A DNA stretch of 64,000 nucleotides, taken from contig JAMLJD010000020.1 of the NCBI GenBank assembly GCA_023953775.1, positions 1-64,000 of the forward strand, written 5' to 3'. Position numbers and translations under genes: made by a program. This document shows positions 24,314 to 32,645 of the stretch, piece by piece (positions within the stretch are counted from its first letter, which is position 1; each line of letters opens with the position of its first letter). The notes under the pieces are model-generated. The model had not been told where the DNA came from. It saw nothing but the letters and a program-made list of their open reading frames with translations, and searched no databases. This stretch comes from Rhizobiaceae bacterium (GTDB lineage Bacteria > Pseudomonadota > Alphaproteobacteria > Rhizobiales > Rhizobiaceae).

Positions 24314-25075
24314 TCACGCCGGCTCGTGACGCACCTTCCTGAGGAGGTAGAGCGCATAGAGGAAGTTCGGCAGTGCCAGCGCGAACGGTACGAGCAGAAC
24401 GGCGATGCCCGTGTCGACAGCCGGAGCCTCACCGGAAAGGTCGCGCATCGCCGCGCTCATCGTGAAAAGACCGTAGTCCCAGAAGGCGTGAACCGCCATC
24501 GCCGGGATGATCGAGCCCGTGCGGATCAGGATCGCCATGAAGATCAGCCCGCTCATCGCGGCGGTACAGGCCTGGATAACCGCATTGCCCCAGTCGCCCG
24601 TACCGAAACCGTTGAGCACATGGACGGCGCCGAACAGGACCGTCGTCACGATGATCGCCGGCCAGATCGCGGTCCACGTCCTGAGTGCCGAGAACAGGAT
24701 GCCGCGGAAAGCCATCTCTTCGGACCAGCCCACAATCAGGCTGTTCACCAGCATGATGGCGAGGATGGAAAGCGGCGGCAGGCCGATCAGAACCGCGACG
24801 GCGAAGAACAGGACGATGAACAGAACCGGCAGCCAGAGGAGCTTGAGCGTATGCGGCCTCGGCGCGGCGAGCCCGACGTCGCGCCATCTGAACACGGCAA
24901 GGGCTGCAGCCAGGAAAAGGCCGGCAAAGAACAGGTTCCAGTTGAAACCGGCGTTGACCGCATCTTCGAGCGGGCGATGCTCGCCGCCCCAGTCGCGCCC
25001 GAAATTGAAGGTGATCGCCGCCCAGACGACAAGGATGACGATCACAACGGCGACCCGCGCTCTGCCTGCCTGCAT
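24314..25075 (-). CDS. CPBP family intramembrane metalloprotease
   Basis: A 253-aa polytopic membrane protein of the CAAX-protease/bacteriocin-processing (CPBP/ABI) family. The defining motifs are present: EE-xxx-R as SEEMAFRG (Glu119, Glu120, Arg124), a His in LFGAVHVLN (His152) and a third in VHAFWDYG (His196). About seven to eight hydrophobic segments are visible. Substrate unknown; immunity or protein-sorting roles are typical for the family. It is on the minus strand between the L,D-transpeptidase and DUF4239 genes, with 113 bp to the latter. Confidence 0.88.
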   Translation of the reverse strand: MQAGRARVAVVIVILVVWAAITFNFGRDWGGEHRPLEDAVNAGFNWNLFFAGLFLAAALAVFRWRDVGLAAPRPHTLKLLWLPVLFIVLFFAVAVLIGLPPLSILAIMLVNSLIVGWSEEMAFRGILFSALRTWTAIWPAIIVTTVLFGAVHVLNGFGTGDWGNAVIQACTAAMSGLIFMAILIRTGSIIPAMAVHAFWDYGLFTMSAAMRDLSGEAPAVDTGIAVLLVPFALALPNFLYALYLLRKVRHEPA

Positions 25076-25188
25076 CGTTCCTGCCCCTGTTGGTGGACGC
25101 GCCAGTGTCGCCCGAACGATTGCCGTGGTCCAGCCTGCCTCGCGTGGGGCATCCCCCGCCGTGACGCGGCATCGACAGGCAACGTCGG

Positions 25189-25959
25189 TCAGTCGAGCGC
25201 TTCCGTATGGTCGATCTGGTCGATCAGCCGCAGATACGGCCCGGCATGGATGGCTCCCGGCGGACTGTAGGGATTGGAAAAGGCGTAGATGAAGAACAGG
25301 ATGATGCCGGTGAAGGCACCGAACATCGAGATGAGAAGCACGTTGTAGCGCTCCGGCGGAAACGAATAATACGCCAGCGCGATGAACACCACGCCGGAGA
25401 CCGCCGCGAACCAGAACATCCCGCTATAGGCGCCGTCCGTGTGGCTCTCGCGTTTCACGCGTGTCGCCGAAATCGTGTGGATCTGTTCGAGCATATGGTC
25501 GCGCAGGCTCTCCTGCCGCGGCGTGCGCGCATCGAGGTCTAACACAGCGCCATAGGCCACGTCCCAATGGCCCCAGGCCACGCCGGAAAGCCGGCCGGTG
25601 GTGCTGAGCGTCTCCCATTCCTCCCCGACCACGACGTTGAGATAGGTTGCGACCGCGCGGCGGATCAGGTCGCTGTCCTCGGTCCCGTAGCGTCTCGCGT
25701 CGTTGTAGATGTCGGCGATCGCATTCGCCTCGATGGTGCTTTCGAAGCGCAACTGCTGATATTCGACCATCTCCTGGGCGAAGACCAGCGCGAGGATCAG
25801 CCCGTGCAGGGCCGAGATGCGAAAGATGACCGAACTCGCGAGATCGCGATCCTTGGCTTCCGGATCTCCCCCGGTCAGCCATCGCATGACAAAGTAGCAG
25901 CCGAGCGTCAGCCCGATGGTTGCGATGACGAAGATGAAGCCGGTCATCACGTCGAACAT
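25189..25959 (-). CDS. DUF4239 (bestrophin-like) membrane protein
   Basis: A 256-aa membrane protein. Hydrophobic segments are near residues 5-25 (GFIFVIATIGLTLGCYFVM), 45-65 (ISALHGLILALVFAQEM) and two close to the C-terminus (FAAVSGVVFIALAYYSF, NVLLISMFGAFTGIILFFIY). Between them is a soluble helical domain with IYNDARRYGTEDSDLIRRAV. This arrangement is that of DUF4239, a family likened to bestrophin channels; function unproven. The ATG at 25959 precedes the first helix; the open upstream extension is basic and unrelated. It diverges from ppk2. Confidence 0.8.
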   Translation of the reverse strand: MFDVMTGFIFVIATIGLTLGCYFVMRWLTGGDPEAKDRDLASSVIFRISALHGLILALVFAQEMVEYQQLRFESTIEANAIADIYNDARRYGTEDSDLIRRAVATYLNVVVGEEWETLSTTGRLSGVAWGHWDVAYGAVLDLDARTPRQESLRDHMLEQIHTISATRVKRESHTDGAYSGMFWFAAVSGVVFIALAYYSFPPERYNVLLISMFGAFTGIILFFIYAFSNPYSPPGAIHAGPYLRLIDQIDHTEALD

Positions 25960-26224
25960 CACGCGCTCGCTCCCAAACAGTCGTCCCCTCGTCTCCCCGT
26001 GCAGAATGCGTGCCGAACGGCATGTCGCGCAAGGCCGAAGGCGCCGACCCGCGTTCGCCACGGAATTCCCTGCCGGAATCGGCAGGGATGGCCGAACCGC
26101 TGCCGGACTTGGGCCGGCACTGCCACAAAAGCTTCATGGAAGCACACCTAAACCGGTACCGTGGCGGTGCCTTCGGCGGATATGGTGCACCAGGGCAGCG
26201 CAAGGGAAACTGGAAGGGATCGAG

Positions 26225-27157
26225 ATGGACGAGAAGACCGGTGACGACGCGGCGGCACAAGGCGGCAAGGACTGGCTCGAGGCGGAACTCGCCGACACGC
26301 TGGACGAGGATTTCGAGCTTGAGCTGTCGGAGCCGGCGCTGTCGCTCGAAATCCGCAAGATCTACAGGAAGGCGCATCCCGACACGATCGACCGCCAGAC
26401 CTATTTCCGCGAGCTGATCCGGCTGCAGTCGGAGCTGATCAAGCTGCAGGACTGGGTGGCGCACAGCAGGGAGAAGATCGTTGTCGTCTTCGAAGGGCGC
26501 GATTCCGCCGGCAAGGGCGGCGTCATCAAGCGCATCACCCAGCGGCTCAACCCCCGCATCGCCCGCGTCGTCGCGCTGCCTGCGCCGACGGACCGCGAGA
26601 AGTCGCAATGGTATTTCCAGCGCTACGTGCCGCACCTGCCGGCCGGCGGCGAGATCGTGCTGTTCGACCGCTCCTGGTACAACCGCGCCGGCGTCGAGCG
26701 CGTCATGGGTTTCGCGTCCCCCGACCAGGTCGAGCAGTTCTTCAACGACGTGCCGGAATTCGAGCGCATGCTGGTGCGCTCCGGCGTGCGGCTGGTGAAG
26801 TACTGGTTCTCGATCACCGACGAGGAACAGCAGATGCGCTTCCTGATGCGCATCCACGACCCGATGAAGCAGTGGAAGCTGTCGCCGATGGATCTCCAGT
26901 CACGCGTCCGCTGGGAGCAGTATACCAAGGCCAAGGAGGAGATGTTCGCCCGCACCAACATCCCCGAAGCGCCATGGTACATCGTCGAGGGCAACGACAA
27001 GAAGCGCGCCCGGCTCAACTGCATCGACCATTTCCTGGCGCAGATCCCCTACGAGCCCGTGCCGCACGAGGAGATTGCCCTGCCCGAGCGCGTCTTCAAC
27101 CCGCAATATGAGCGCGCCGTCCTGCCTCCGGAGCTCTATGTGCCGTCGAAATACTGA
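26225..27157 (+). CDS. ppk2: Polyphosphate kinase 2
   Basis: A 310-aa cytoplasmic PPK2 that transfers phosphate between polyphosphate and nucleotides. Walker A GRDSAGKGG is at residues 91-99 and the Walker-B-like LFDRSWYNRAGVERVMGF begins near 146. Other conserved parts are VVALPAPTDREKSQWYFQRY, LVKYWFSITDEEQQ and PWYIVEGNDKKRARLNCI. The acidic N-terminal 35 residues precede the fold. A single PPK2 domain and this length fit class I PPK2. The ATG at 26225 is selected; the upstream frame is open but not coding. The 265 bp between DUF4239 and ppk2 hold no other gene. Confidence 0.93.
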   Translation: MDEKTGDDAAAQGGKDWLEAELADTLDEDFELELSEPALSLEIRKIYRKAHPDTIDRQTYFRELIRLQSELIKLQDWVAHSREKIVVVFEGRDSAGKGGVIKRITQRLNPRIARVVALPAPTDREKSQWYFQRYVPHLPAGGEIVLFDRSWYNRAGVERVMGFASPDQVEQFFNDVPEFERMLVRSGVRLVKYWFSITDEEQQMRFLMRIHDPMKQWKLSPMDLQSRVRWEQYTKAKEEMFARTNIPEAPWYIVEGNDKKRARLNCIDHFLAQIPYEPVPHEEIALPERVFNPQYERAVLPPELYVPSKY

Positions 27158-27249
27158 CGCGGCGGTCTTTTCCGGCCCCTGATGTCCGGATCGCGCCGCC
27201 TCGCACGTCATCTTGAAGCAAGGACATCGAACCGACGAAGGACAACGCC

Positions 27250-27621
27250 ATGCTGAAGGATCACTCCTCCTCCGCCATCATCGCCGTCTCGGACATCGAC
27301 CGCGCGCGGGACTTCTATCGCGATACGCTCGGCCTCGAGCTCGAGAGCGAGTTCATGGGCCAGGTGCTCAGCTTCCGGACGGGGTCGACCAAACTCGTCG
27401 TCTATCGCTCCGACATGGCCGGCACCAACAAGGCGAATGCGGTCGTCTGGGGTGTCGGCGACGACCTCGAAACGATCGTCGGCGACCTGGCGTCGAAGGG
27501 CGTGGTGTTCTAGCATTATGACGACATGGGCCGCAGCGGCGACATTCACGTCCATGGCGACATGAAAACCGCCTGGTTCAAGGACCCCGACGGCAACATC
27601 CTGCACATCAACAATATGTAG
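27250..27621 (+). pseudogene. VOC (glyoxalase-like) gene interrupted by an in-frame TAG
   Basis: The frame starts at ATG 27250 (MLKDHSSSAIIAVSDIDRAR) and encodes a VOC domain, but a TAG at 27511-27513 follows GVVF after 87 codons. The same frame continues at once with HYDDMGRSGDIHVHGDMKTA then WFKDPDGNILHINNM and a normal TAG at 27619-27621, completing the family's last strand, including its metal-ligand region. VOC proteins of this type have Glu after the Phe, so a GAG-to-TAG change is the simplest explanation. The gene is therefore most likely broken by a single base, though a sequencing error or readthrough is possible. Function of the intact form unknown. Confidence 0.85.
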
Positions 27622-27639
27622 CCGGACAGCGCAGCGAAC

Positions 27640-27666
27640 AAAAAAGCCCGGCGCAGCGCGCCGGGC
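27640..27666 (-). terminator. Rho-independent terminator of the TRAP operon
   Basis: Read on the minus strand, an 8-bp stem GCCCGGCG/CGCCGGGC with a 5-nt loop is followed by six U. It lies 24 bp beyond the dctP stop codon, where the operon should end. Confidence 0.9.
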
Positions 27667-27689
27667 CTGTGGGCGACAATCCGTTTGCG

Positions 27690-28754
27690 TCAGGCGCGGC
27701 CCTGCAGTAGCGGCAGGTTCATCGCCTTGTTGTAGTCGATGGTCTGCGCCAGGAAGGCGTCATAGCTTTCGCGCACGCGCTTGACGTCCTCGCTCTGCGC
27801 CGTCAGTTCGTCGCGAACCTCTTCCCACGCACCGCGCATCGCGGCAACGACATCGTCAGGGAAGTTGCGGAACATCACGCCGTCCGCCTTCAGCGAGGCG
27901 AGCGAGGCCGCGTTGAAATAGTCGAACTGAGCGATCGCGTCGTGGCTGGCCGCAAGCGCTGCCGACTTGCAGATCGCCTGCAGGTCGGGCGACAGCTCGG
28001 CCCAGGCGTCGGTGTTGAAGACGATCGCCAGCGCGGCCGACGGCTCGTTATAGGCCGGCAGGTAGCAGTTCTTGGTGACCTTCTGCAGGCCGAAGGCCTG
28101 GTCGAGGAACGGCCCGACCCATTCGGCCGCGTCGAGCGCGCCCGACTGCAGCGCCTGGAAGATTTCCGGCGGCGGCATGAGGACGGCATTGACGCCGAGC
28201 TTGCGCAGCATCTCGCCGCCGAGGCCGGCGATGCGCATGTTGAGCCCCTTGAGATCGTCGACCGACTTGATCTCGTTCTTGAACCAGCCGCCGCTCTGCG
28301 TGTTCGAATTGCCCGAATAGAACGGCTTGAGATTGCGCTGCGCGTAGATGTCGTCCCACAGCTCCTGTCCGCCGCCGAAGCGCAGCCAGGCATAATGCTC
28401 GGCCGAGGTCATGCCGAACGGCACCGCGGTGAACCAGTGCAGCGACGGGTTCTTGCCGGCGGCGTAGTAGGGAGGATTGTGGCCGACCGGGATGTTGCCC
28501 TGCTGGACCGCATCCTCGACCCCGAACGGCGGCACGAGTTCGCCGCCGCCATAGACCTTGAACGTCAGGCGTCCGTCGGACATCTGGCCGACGAGCTCGG
28601 CGAAATTGGTGACGTTGGTGCCGACGCCCGGCGCGTTCTTCGGAAAGCTCGATGCGAGGTTCCACTCGATCTTGCCCTGCGCGACGGCCGGCGCCGCGAG
28701 TGCCGCGGCCGCGCCGGCACCGGCGCCGGCCTTCAGGAAAGTCCTGCGTTTCAT
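27690..28754 (-). CDS. TRAP transporter substrate-binding protein (DctP family)
   Basis: A 354-aa periplasmic solute receptor for a tripartite ATP-independent transporter. The leader MKRRTFLKAGAGAGAAAALA has a twin-arginine motif, and cleavage likely follows APAVA. The mature protein shows the DctP order: IEWNLASSFPKN, VEDAVQQGNIPVGHNPPYYA, NEIKSVDDLKGLNMRIAGLG, then AAEWVGPFLDQAFGLQKVTK. The last resembles the subgroup annotated as binding 2-oxo acids or mannitol/chloroaromatics, so the ligand is not predicted here. It is the last gene of the dctQ-dctM-dctP operon (35 bp after dctM). The frame remains open upstream across dctM, but only in a non-coding reading. Confidence 0.93.
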   Translation of the reverse strand: MKRRTFLKAGAGAGAAAALAAPAVAQGKIEWNLASSFPKNAPGVGTNVTNFAELVGQMSDGRLTFKVYGGGELVPPFGVEDAVQQGNIPVGHNPPYYAAGKNPSLHWFTAVPFGMTSAEHYAWLRFGGGQELWDDIYAQRNLKPFYSGNSNTQSGGWFKNEIKSVDDLKGLNMRIAGLGGEMLRKLGVNAVLMPPPEIFQALQSGALDAAEWVGPFLDQAFGLQKVTKNCYLPAYNEPSAALAIVFNTDAWAELSPDLQAICKSAALAASHDAIAQFDYFNAASLASLKADGVMFRNFPDDVVAAMRGAWEEVRDELTAQSEDVKRVRESYDAFLAQTIDYNKAMNLPLLQGRA

Positions 28755-28789
28755 GATTTTGTCTTTCCTCCTGATCCCTGATGATGGTC

Positions 28790-30337
28790 CTAGAAAAGCA
28801 GTCCCGGCAGCCATGTGGCGATGTCGGGAAAACTGACGATTAGCATGATCGCGACGATCTGTATCGCCACGAAGGGAATGATCGCGCGGTAGATTTCCGC
28901 CGTCGAGATCGAACGCGGCGCGACCGAGCGATAGTAGAACAGCGCGAAGCCGAAGGGCGGCGTCAGGAACGAGGTTTGCAGGTTCATCGCGATCAGGATG
29001 GCGAACCAGACCGGTGAAAAATCGCTGGCCAGGATCGGCGCGCCCAGAAGCGGCACGACGATGTAGATGATCTCCACCGCCTCGAGGATGAAGCCGAGCA
29101 GGAAGATCACGATCATCACGATCACCAGCGCGCCCCATTCGCCGCCGGGAACGGCGTCCATCAACGCGCCGACGATCTCCTCGCCGCCGAAGCCGCGGAA
29201 GACAAGCGACAGCATCGACGCCGCAACGACGATGCCGAACACCATGCCCGAGATCTTCAAGGTATCGATGATCGCCGGCAGGAAGATGCCGGCGCGATTG
29301 AGCCTGAAGCCCGCCGCCGCCACGCCGGCGCCGAGAAGCAGCGCCGCCGCGGTCGCGAGGATCGCCGTCGCGGATCCGGGCACGGGCGGAAGCTGCCCGG
29401 TACTGCGCAATGTGACGAGCAGGAGCGCGGCAAGCCCTGCCCCCAGAACCAGCCCCCGCCCGAGCCTGCTCTTGCCGCCGCAGGACCATGCCGCCAGGAG
29501 CACGGCGCCCGCCGCTCCGACGCCGGCGGCTTCGGTCGTGGTCGCGATGCCGCCGAGGATCGAGCCGAGCACCGCGACGATGAGGAGCAGCGGCGGCAGG
29601 AAGGTCCCGAGCACGCGCCGCGCTGGAACGGCGACGCGCTCGACCGGAGCGGCCGGTCCCGCCTTGCCCCGCCTCAGCGCGAACAGCACGTACAGGCCAT
29701 AGAGACCAACGAGCATCAGCCCTGGCAAAAGCGCTCCGGCGAACAGGTCGCCGACCGAGACCGGATCCGGCGCGAAGTTTCCGGCCTTCTGCTGAGCTTC
29801 GAGATAGGCGTTGCCGATCTGGTCGCCGAGCAGCACCAGGATGATCGAAGGCGGGATGATCTGGCCGAGCGTGCCACTGGCGCAGATCAGGCCGCTCGAA
29901 AGCCGGGGCGAAATGCCGGCGTTCAGCATCGCGGGCAGGCTGACCAGACCGAGCATCACCACGGTCGCGCCGATGATGCCGGTCGAGGCCGCGATCATCG
30001 CGCTGAACAGGAGGACGGAAAGCGCAAGGCCCCGCGCCGACGAGCCGAGCATGTCGCGCAGGACGTTGAGCATGTTCTCGGCGAGCCGCGAGCGCTCGAG
30101 AACCACGCCCATCAGCACGAACAGCGGCACGGCCATCAACAGGCCGTTGGTCATCACGCCCCACACACGGCTCGGGTAGAAGGCGAGAAACGACAGGTCG
30201 AACGCACCGAACAGGCTGGCGACGACCGCCACGACCAGCGGCACGCCGGCGATCGCAAGCATGGCCGGGACGCCGCTCAATATGCCCGCGAACAGACACA
30301 GCACCAGAATGCCGAGAAAAACGGCGTGGATCGTCAT
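28790..30337 (-). CDS. TRAP transporter large permease subunit (DctM family)
   Basis: A 515-aa, highly hydrophobic inner-membrane protein with 12 or more helices, driving uptake by sodium or proton gradient. Conserved blocks include VPLFVLMGVVLERSRLAENM near residue 75, STGIIGATVVMLGLVSLPAM, SGLICASGTLGQIIPPSIIL and TSFLTPPFGFALFYYRSV near the end. It is longer than typical DctM (about 430 aa); the extra length is a hydrophobic segment in the middle (about 245-330) with LRRGKAGPAAPVERVAVPAR. The ATG at 30337 overlaps the dctQ stop by 4 nt, so the two are translationally coupled. Confidence 0.93.
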   Translation of the reverse strand: MTIHAVFLGILVLCLFAGILSGVPAMLAIAGVPLVVAVVASLFGAFDLSFLAFYPSRVWGVMTNGLLMAVPLFVLMGVVLERSRLAENMLNVLRDMLGSSARGLALSVLLFSAMIAASTGIIGATVVMLGLVSLPAMLNAGISPRLSSGLICASGTLGQIIPPSIILVLLGDQIGNAYLEAQQKAGNFAPDPVSVGDLFAGALLPGLMLVGLYGLYVLFALRRGKAGPAAPVERVAVPARRVLGTFLPPLLLIVAVLGSILGGIATTTEAAGVGAAGAVLLAAWSCGGKSRLGRGLVLGAGLAALLLVTLRSTGQLPPVPGSATAILATAAALLLGAGVAAAGFRLNRAGIFLPAIIDTLKISGMVFGIVVAASMLSLVFRGFGGEEIVGALMDAVPGGEWGALVIVMIVIFLLGFILEAVEIIYIVVPLLGAPILASDFSPVWFAILIAMNLQTSFLTPPFGFALFYYRSVAPRSISTAEIYRAIIPFVAIQIVAIMLIVSFPDIATWLPGLLF

Positions 30338-30822
30338 TCGGCGTCCGCCGGGTCCAGCACCATCGCGATGCCTTGCAGGATCATCAGGACGGCGCCGGCA
30401 GGCAGGGCGGTGCGCACGACGAACAGGCCGCCCAGGCCGCCTGTTTCAACAGATCCTTCCAGGATCGACCACGAATAGGCGAGTTCGGGCCACCACGCCC
30501 AGACCGCGATGGAAAAGACCGGGATCAGGAACACGACCAGCGCAAGCGCATCCGCCCGGCGCTGGTAGGAGGGCGGGAAGCGCTCCGAAAACACCTCGAC
30601 ACGGACATGGCCTCCCCGGCGCAGGCAGACCGGCAGCGAAAAGATCAGCAGAACCGCGAAGGCATAATTGGCGAGATCCTGCATCTCGATATAGCCGACA
30701 CCGAAGCAGTAACGCATCACGACGATGGCCAGCACGAGGACGGCCACGCATATGCATGCGATCACGGCAACCGCCGTCGCCACGCGATCGAGCCATTCGC
30801 ACAGTGCGAGGAAAACACGCAC
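30334..30822 (-). CDS. TRAP transporter small permease subunit (DctQ family)
   Basis: A 162-aa protein with four hydrophobic segments (AVAVIACICVAVLVLAIVVM, LANYAFAVLLIFSLPVCL, ADALALVVFLIPVFSIAVWA, PAGAVLMILQGIAMVL) as expected for DctQ. The GGHVRVEVFSERFPPSYQRR loop between helices 2 and 3 is the family's signature area. The start is GTG at 30822 with the strong beginning VRVFLALCEWLDR. It is the first gene of the operon and is followed by dctM with a 4-nt overlap. Confidence 0.9.
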   Translation of the reverse strand: MRVFLALCEWLDRVATAVAVIACICVAVLVLAIVVMRYCFGVGYIEMQDLANYAFAVLLIFSLPVCLRRGGHVRVEVFSERFPPSYQRRADALALVVFLIPVFSIAVWAWWPELAYSWSILEGSVETGGLGGLFVVRTALPAGAVLMILQGIAMVLDPADAE

Positions 30823-31133
30823 GTCGCGGGACCTCCCTCCGGTTTCGGCCGGACGAGTCGCCCGGGCAGCGCGATGCTATTCAGTCCACGCGGACGTCGC
30901 AACGCCCGGACATGGGCACAACCTGCTGCAACTGCCGCTTGAAGTGCATTTTATACAGACTATGCAATCTTCGGTTGTATTGTCTCTCATGCAGGCGAGA
31001 GCCTGCTCCTTCCGCTCCAGGGCGGTCGCTCCCCCCTCCCGCCAAACCACCCCCATGGCGGGAGGGGTCAACGGAGAGCCGTCGCTACGGCATCGGTCAA
31101 ATCAGCACGGTCGCCTGCACTGCGCTTCGACGC
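30823..31133. other. Intergenic region upstream of the TRAP operon with two hairpins
   Basis: No gene is seen in these 311 bp. The segment near 30945-30985 is locally AT-rich (TTATACAGACTATGCAATC) and flanked by TGCAT/ATGCA arms, a likely promoter-operator area for the TRAP operon. GCAGGC-GAGA-GCCTGC lies at 30991-31006. A perfect 11-bp inverted repeat occupies 31033-31067. None can be tied to a named regulator. Confidence 0.4.
31033..31067. repeat. Perfect 11-bp inverted repeat
   Basis: CCCCTCCCGCC at 31033-31043 is exactly complementary to GGCGGGAGGGG at 31057-31067, with a 13-nt loop. It lies between the acyltransferase stop and the TRAP operon start. No U tract follows on either strand, so a standard terminator is unlikely. 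Confidence 0.6.
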
Positions 31134-31757
31134 CTATCGCGTCCATTTGTCGAGGAAGCGCTCGATCTCCATCGCCTGCATGTCGGGAATGGCCTCGAAC
31201 AGCGTTTCGAGCGGCCAGTCCCACCAGGCCATCGCCTGCAAGGCCTCGGCAATGGGCGGCGCAAAGCGCATCCTGATCGTCTTCGCCGGCGCGCCGGCGA
31301 CGATCTCGTAGGCCCCGACATCATGCGTCACAACCGCGTTTGCGCCGACCACCGCGCCGTTGCCGATCCTGACGCCCGGTCTCACCACAGCACCATGGCC
31401 AATCCACACGTCGTTGCCGATCGTGACCGCCCGCGACCGGCGTTTCTCGCGATAGCCGGCGTCGACGCCGAGATAGCGGAAATACTCGTTCGGGCGGTAG
31501 CTGACCTTGTGCGTGGTGGCCCGGTCGAGCGGATGGTCCAGCGCGTTGATGCGGGTGTTCGCGGCGATCGAGCAGAATTTGCCGACCGTCGTATAGATCG
31601 CCTCGGCATGGCGCTCGAAATAGCTGAAGTCGCCGACCGTCACCTCACGCAGGACCACCCGCTCGCCGACCGCCGAATAGCGCCCGAGGCGGCAGGATTT
31701 CAGCTCCGCGGTGGAGTGGATGCGCGGCGCGGGATCGGTGAAGCGAAGATCGTCCAT
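31134..31757 (-). CDS. Hexapeptide-repeat acyltransferase, phosphonate-operon (TIGR03308-like) type
   Basis: A 207-aa left-handed beta-helix protein. Hexapeptide repeats are visible in VTIGNDVWIGHGAVVRPGVR, IGNGAVVGANAVVTHDV and YEIVAGAPAKTIRMRF, with the catalytic-type His in the DVWIGHG segment. The N-terminal part (PRIHSTAELKSCRLGRYSAV, GKFCSIAANTRINALDHPLD) matches the transferase usually found inside phosphonate-degradation operons. No phn genes are present in this window, so it is either an orphan or acts on another acceptor. The ATG at 31757 starts the frame (MDDLRFTDPAPRI). The creA stop lies 61 bp upstream. Confidence 0.82.
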   Translation of the reverse strand: MDDLRFTDPAPRIHSTAELKSCRLGRYSAVGERVVLREVTVGDFSYFERHAEAIYTTVGKFCSIAANTRINALDHPLDRATTHKVSYRPNEYFRYLGVDAGYREKRRSRAVTIGNDVWIGHGAVVRPGVRIGNGAVVGANAVVTHDVGAYEIVAGAPAKTIRMRFAPPIAEALQAMAWWDWPLETLFEAIPDMQAMEIERFLDKWTR

Positions 31758-31818
31758 CGCCCGGCATTACGCCGGGCGCATGACGGCGGCAAGCCTTGGC
31801 CGTTCCGACGGCCTGCGG

Positions 31819-32310
31819 TTATTCCGGCTTGCCGTTCTTCCACTCGACCTGCTGGCCGTAGAGCGGAACGGTCGAGATCGCCATCTTGGCCGAACCGTCC
31901 TGCACCTGGCGCGAATGCGCCAGATAGATCAGCGTATCGTTGGCCTTGTCGTAGATGCGGTTCACGACCTGCTTTTTCCAGATCAGGCTGATGCCCTGCT
32001 TGAAGACCTCCTCGCCGTCCTCGCTCATGTCGATCTCGCCGATCTTGATCGGGCCGGTCTGGCGGCAGGCGATGGAGGAATTGGACGGGTCCTCGAACCA
32101 GTTGCCCTTCTGGAGCCGGTCGATCACGCTACGGTCGAAATACGAGACGTGACAGGTCACCCCCTCGACCTCCGGATCGTGGATTGCCTCGATCACGATG
32201 TCGTTGCCGACCCAGTCGACGCCGACCTTGCCGACTTCTTCCGCGCGTACCGGAAGAAACATCGTGACGAGCATGACGATCGACATGATTGCGATGATGA
32301 TGCGGGACAT
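31819..32310 (-). CDS. creA: CreA family protein
   Basis: A 163-aa exported protein with a signal peptide (MSRIIIAIMSIVMLVTMFLPVRA). The mature part starts EEVGKVGVDWVGNDIVIEAI, then VEGVTCHVSYFDR, DPSNSSIACRQTGPI and FKQGISLIWKKQVVNRIYD, characteristic of CreA proteins. Two conserved cysteines probably form a disulphide. The role is unknown despite the name, which derives from its location in the E. coli cre locus. The ATG at 32310 starts the signal peptide. It diverges from the SCO unit. Confidence 0.88.
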   Translation of the reverse strand: MSRIIIAIMSIVMLVTMFLPVRAEEVGKVGVDWVGNDIVIEAIHDPEVEGVTCHVSYFDRSVIDRLQKGNWFEDPSNSSIACRQTGPIKIGEIDMSEDGEEVFKQGISLIWKKQVVNRIYDKANDTLIYLAHSRQVQDGSAKMAISTVPLYGQQVEWKNGKPE

Positions 32311-32449
32311 TTCCAATCTCCGAAGCCAGCGGGACCTCACAGTTGGGTCCCCGATTGACGGGTTACAAGATGCTGTCGCCCCCGCGCAGCGCGCTTTGCG
32401 GCAATGCGTCCCGATTGTTCCGGCGATCTCGAAGGCTTATGATGGTGGC

Positions 32450-32605
32450 ATGAAACAGCCTTCGCTCTCCCATAAACCGGTTCTGGTCGGCACGATCACG
32501 CTCGCATTCGCCGCCGCGACCGGCATTGCCTTCGCGACGTGGATGCAGCACGGCGCAGGCATCTTCATGGCGCTGGTCGAATCCGGCCTCGCCTGGTGTT
32601 TCTAG
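32450..32605 (+). CDS. Small membrane hypothetical protein (51 aa)
   Basis: ATG 32450 to TAG 32605 encodes MKQPSLSHKPVLVGTITLAF, then AAATGIAFATWMQHGAGIF and a short end in LAWCF. One hydrophobic helix (about residues 11-30) is present. It lies 40 bp before the SCO gene and in the same direction, so it may be the first gene of that unit. No strong ribosome site is visible, so it may be spurious. Confidence 0.45.
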   Translation: MKQPSLSHKPVLVGTITLAFAAATGIAFATWMQHGAGIFMALVESGLAWCF

Positions 32606-32645
32606 GCTCACCGTCGCGACATCCCGAAAAGCAGGCACAACGAAG

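Noticed and set aside
28755-30299. Apparent fusion of dctP to a long N-terminal extension
   Set aside because: The extension is an alternate frame of dctM, whose own frame encodes a complete permease; dctP has its own Tat signal and start at 28754.
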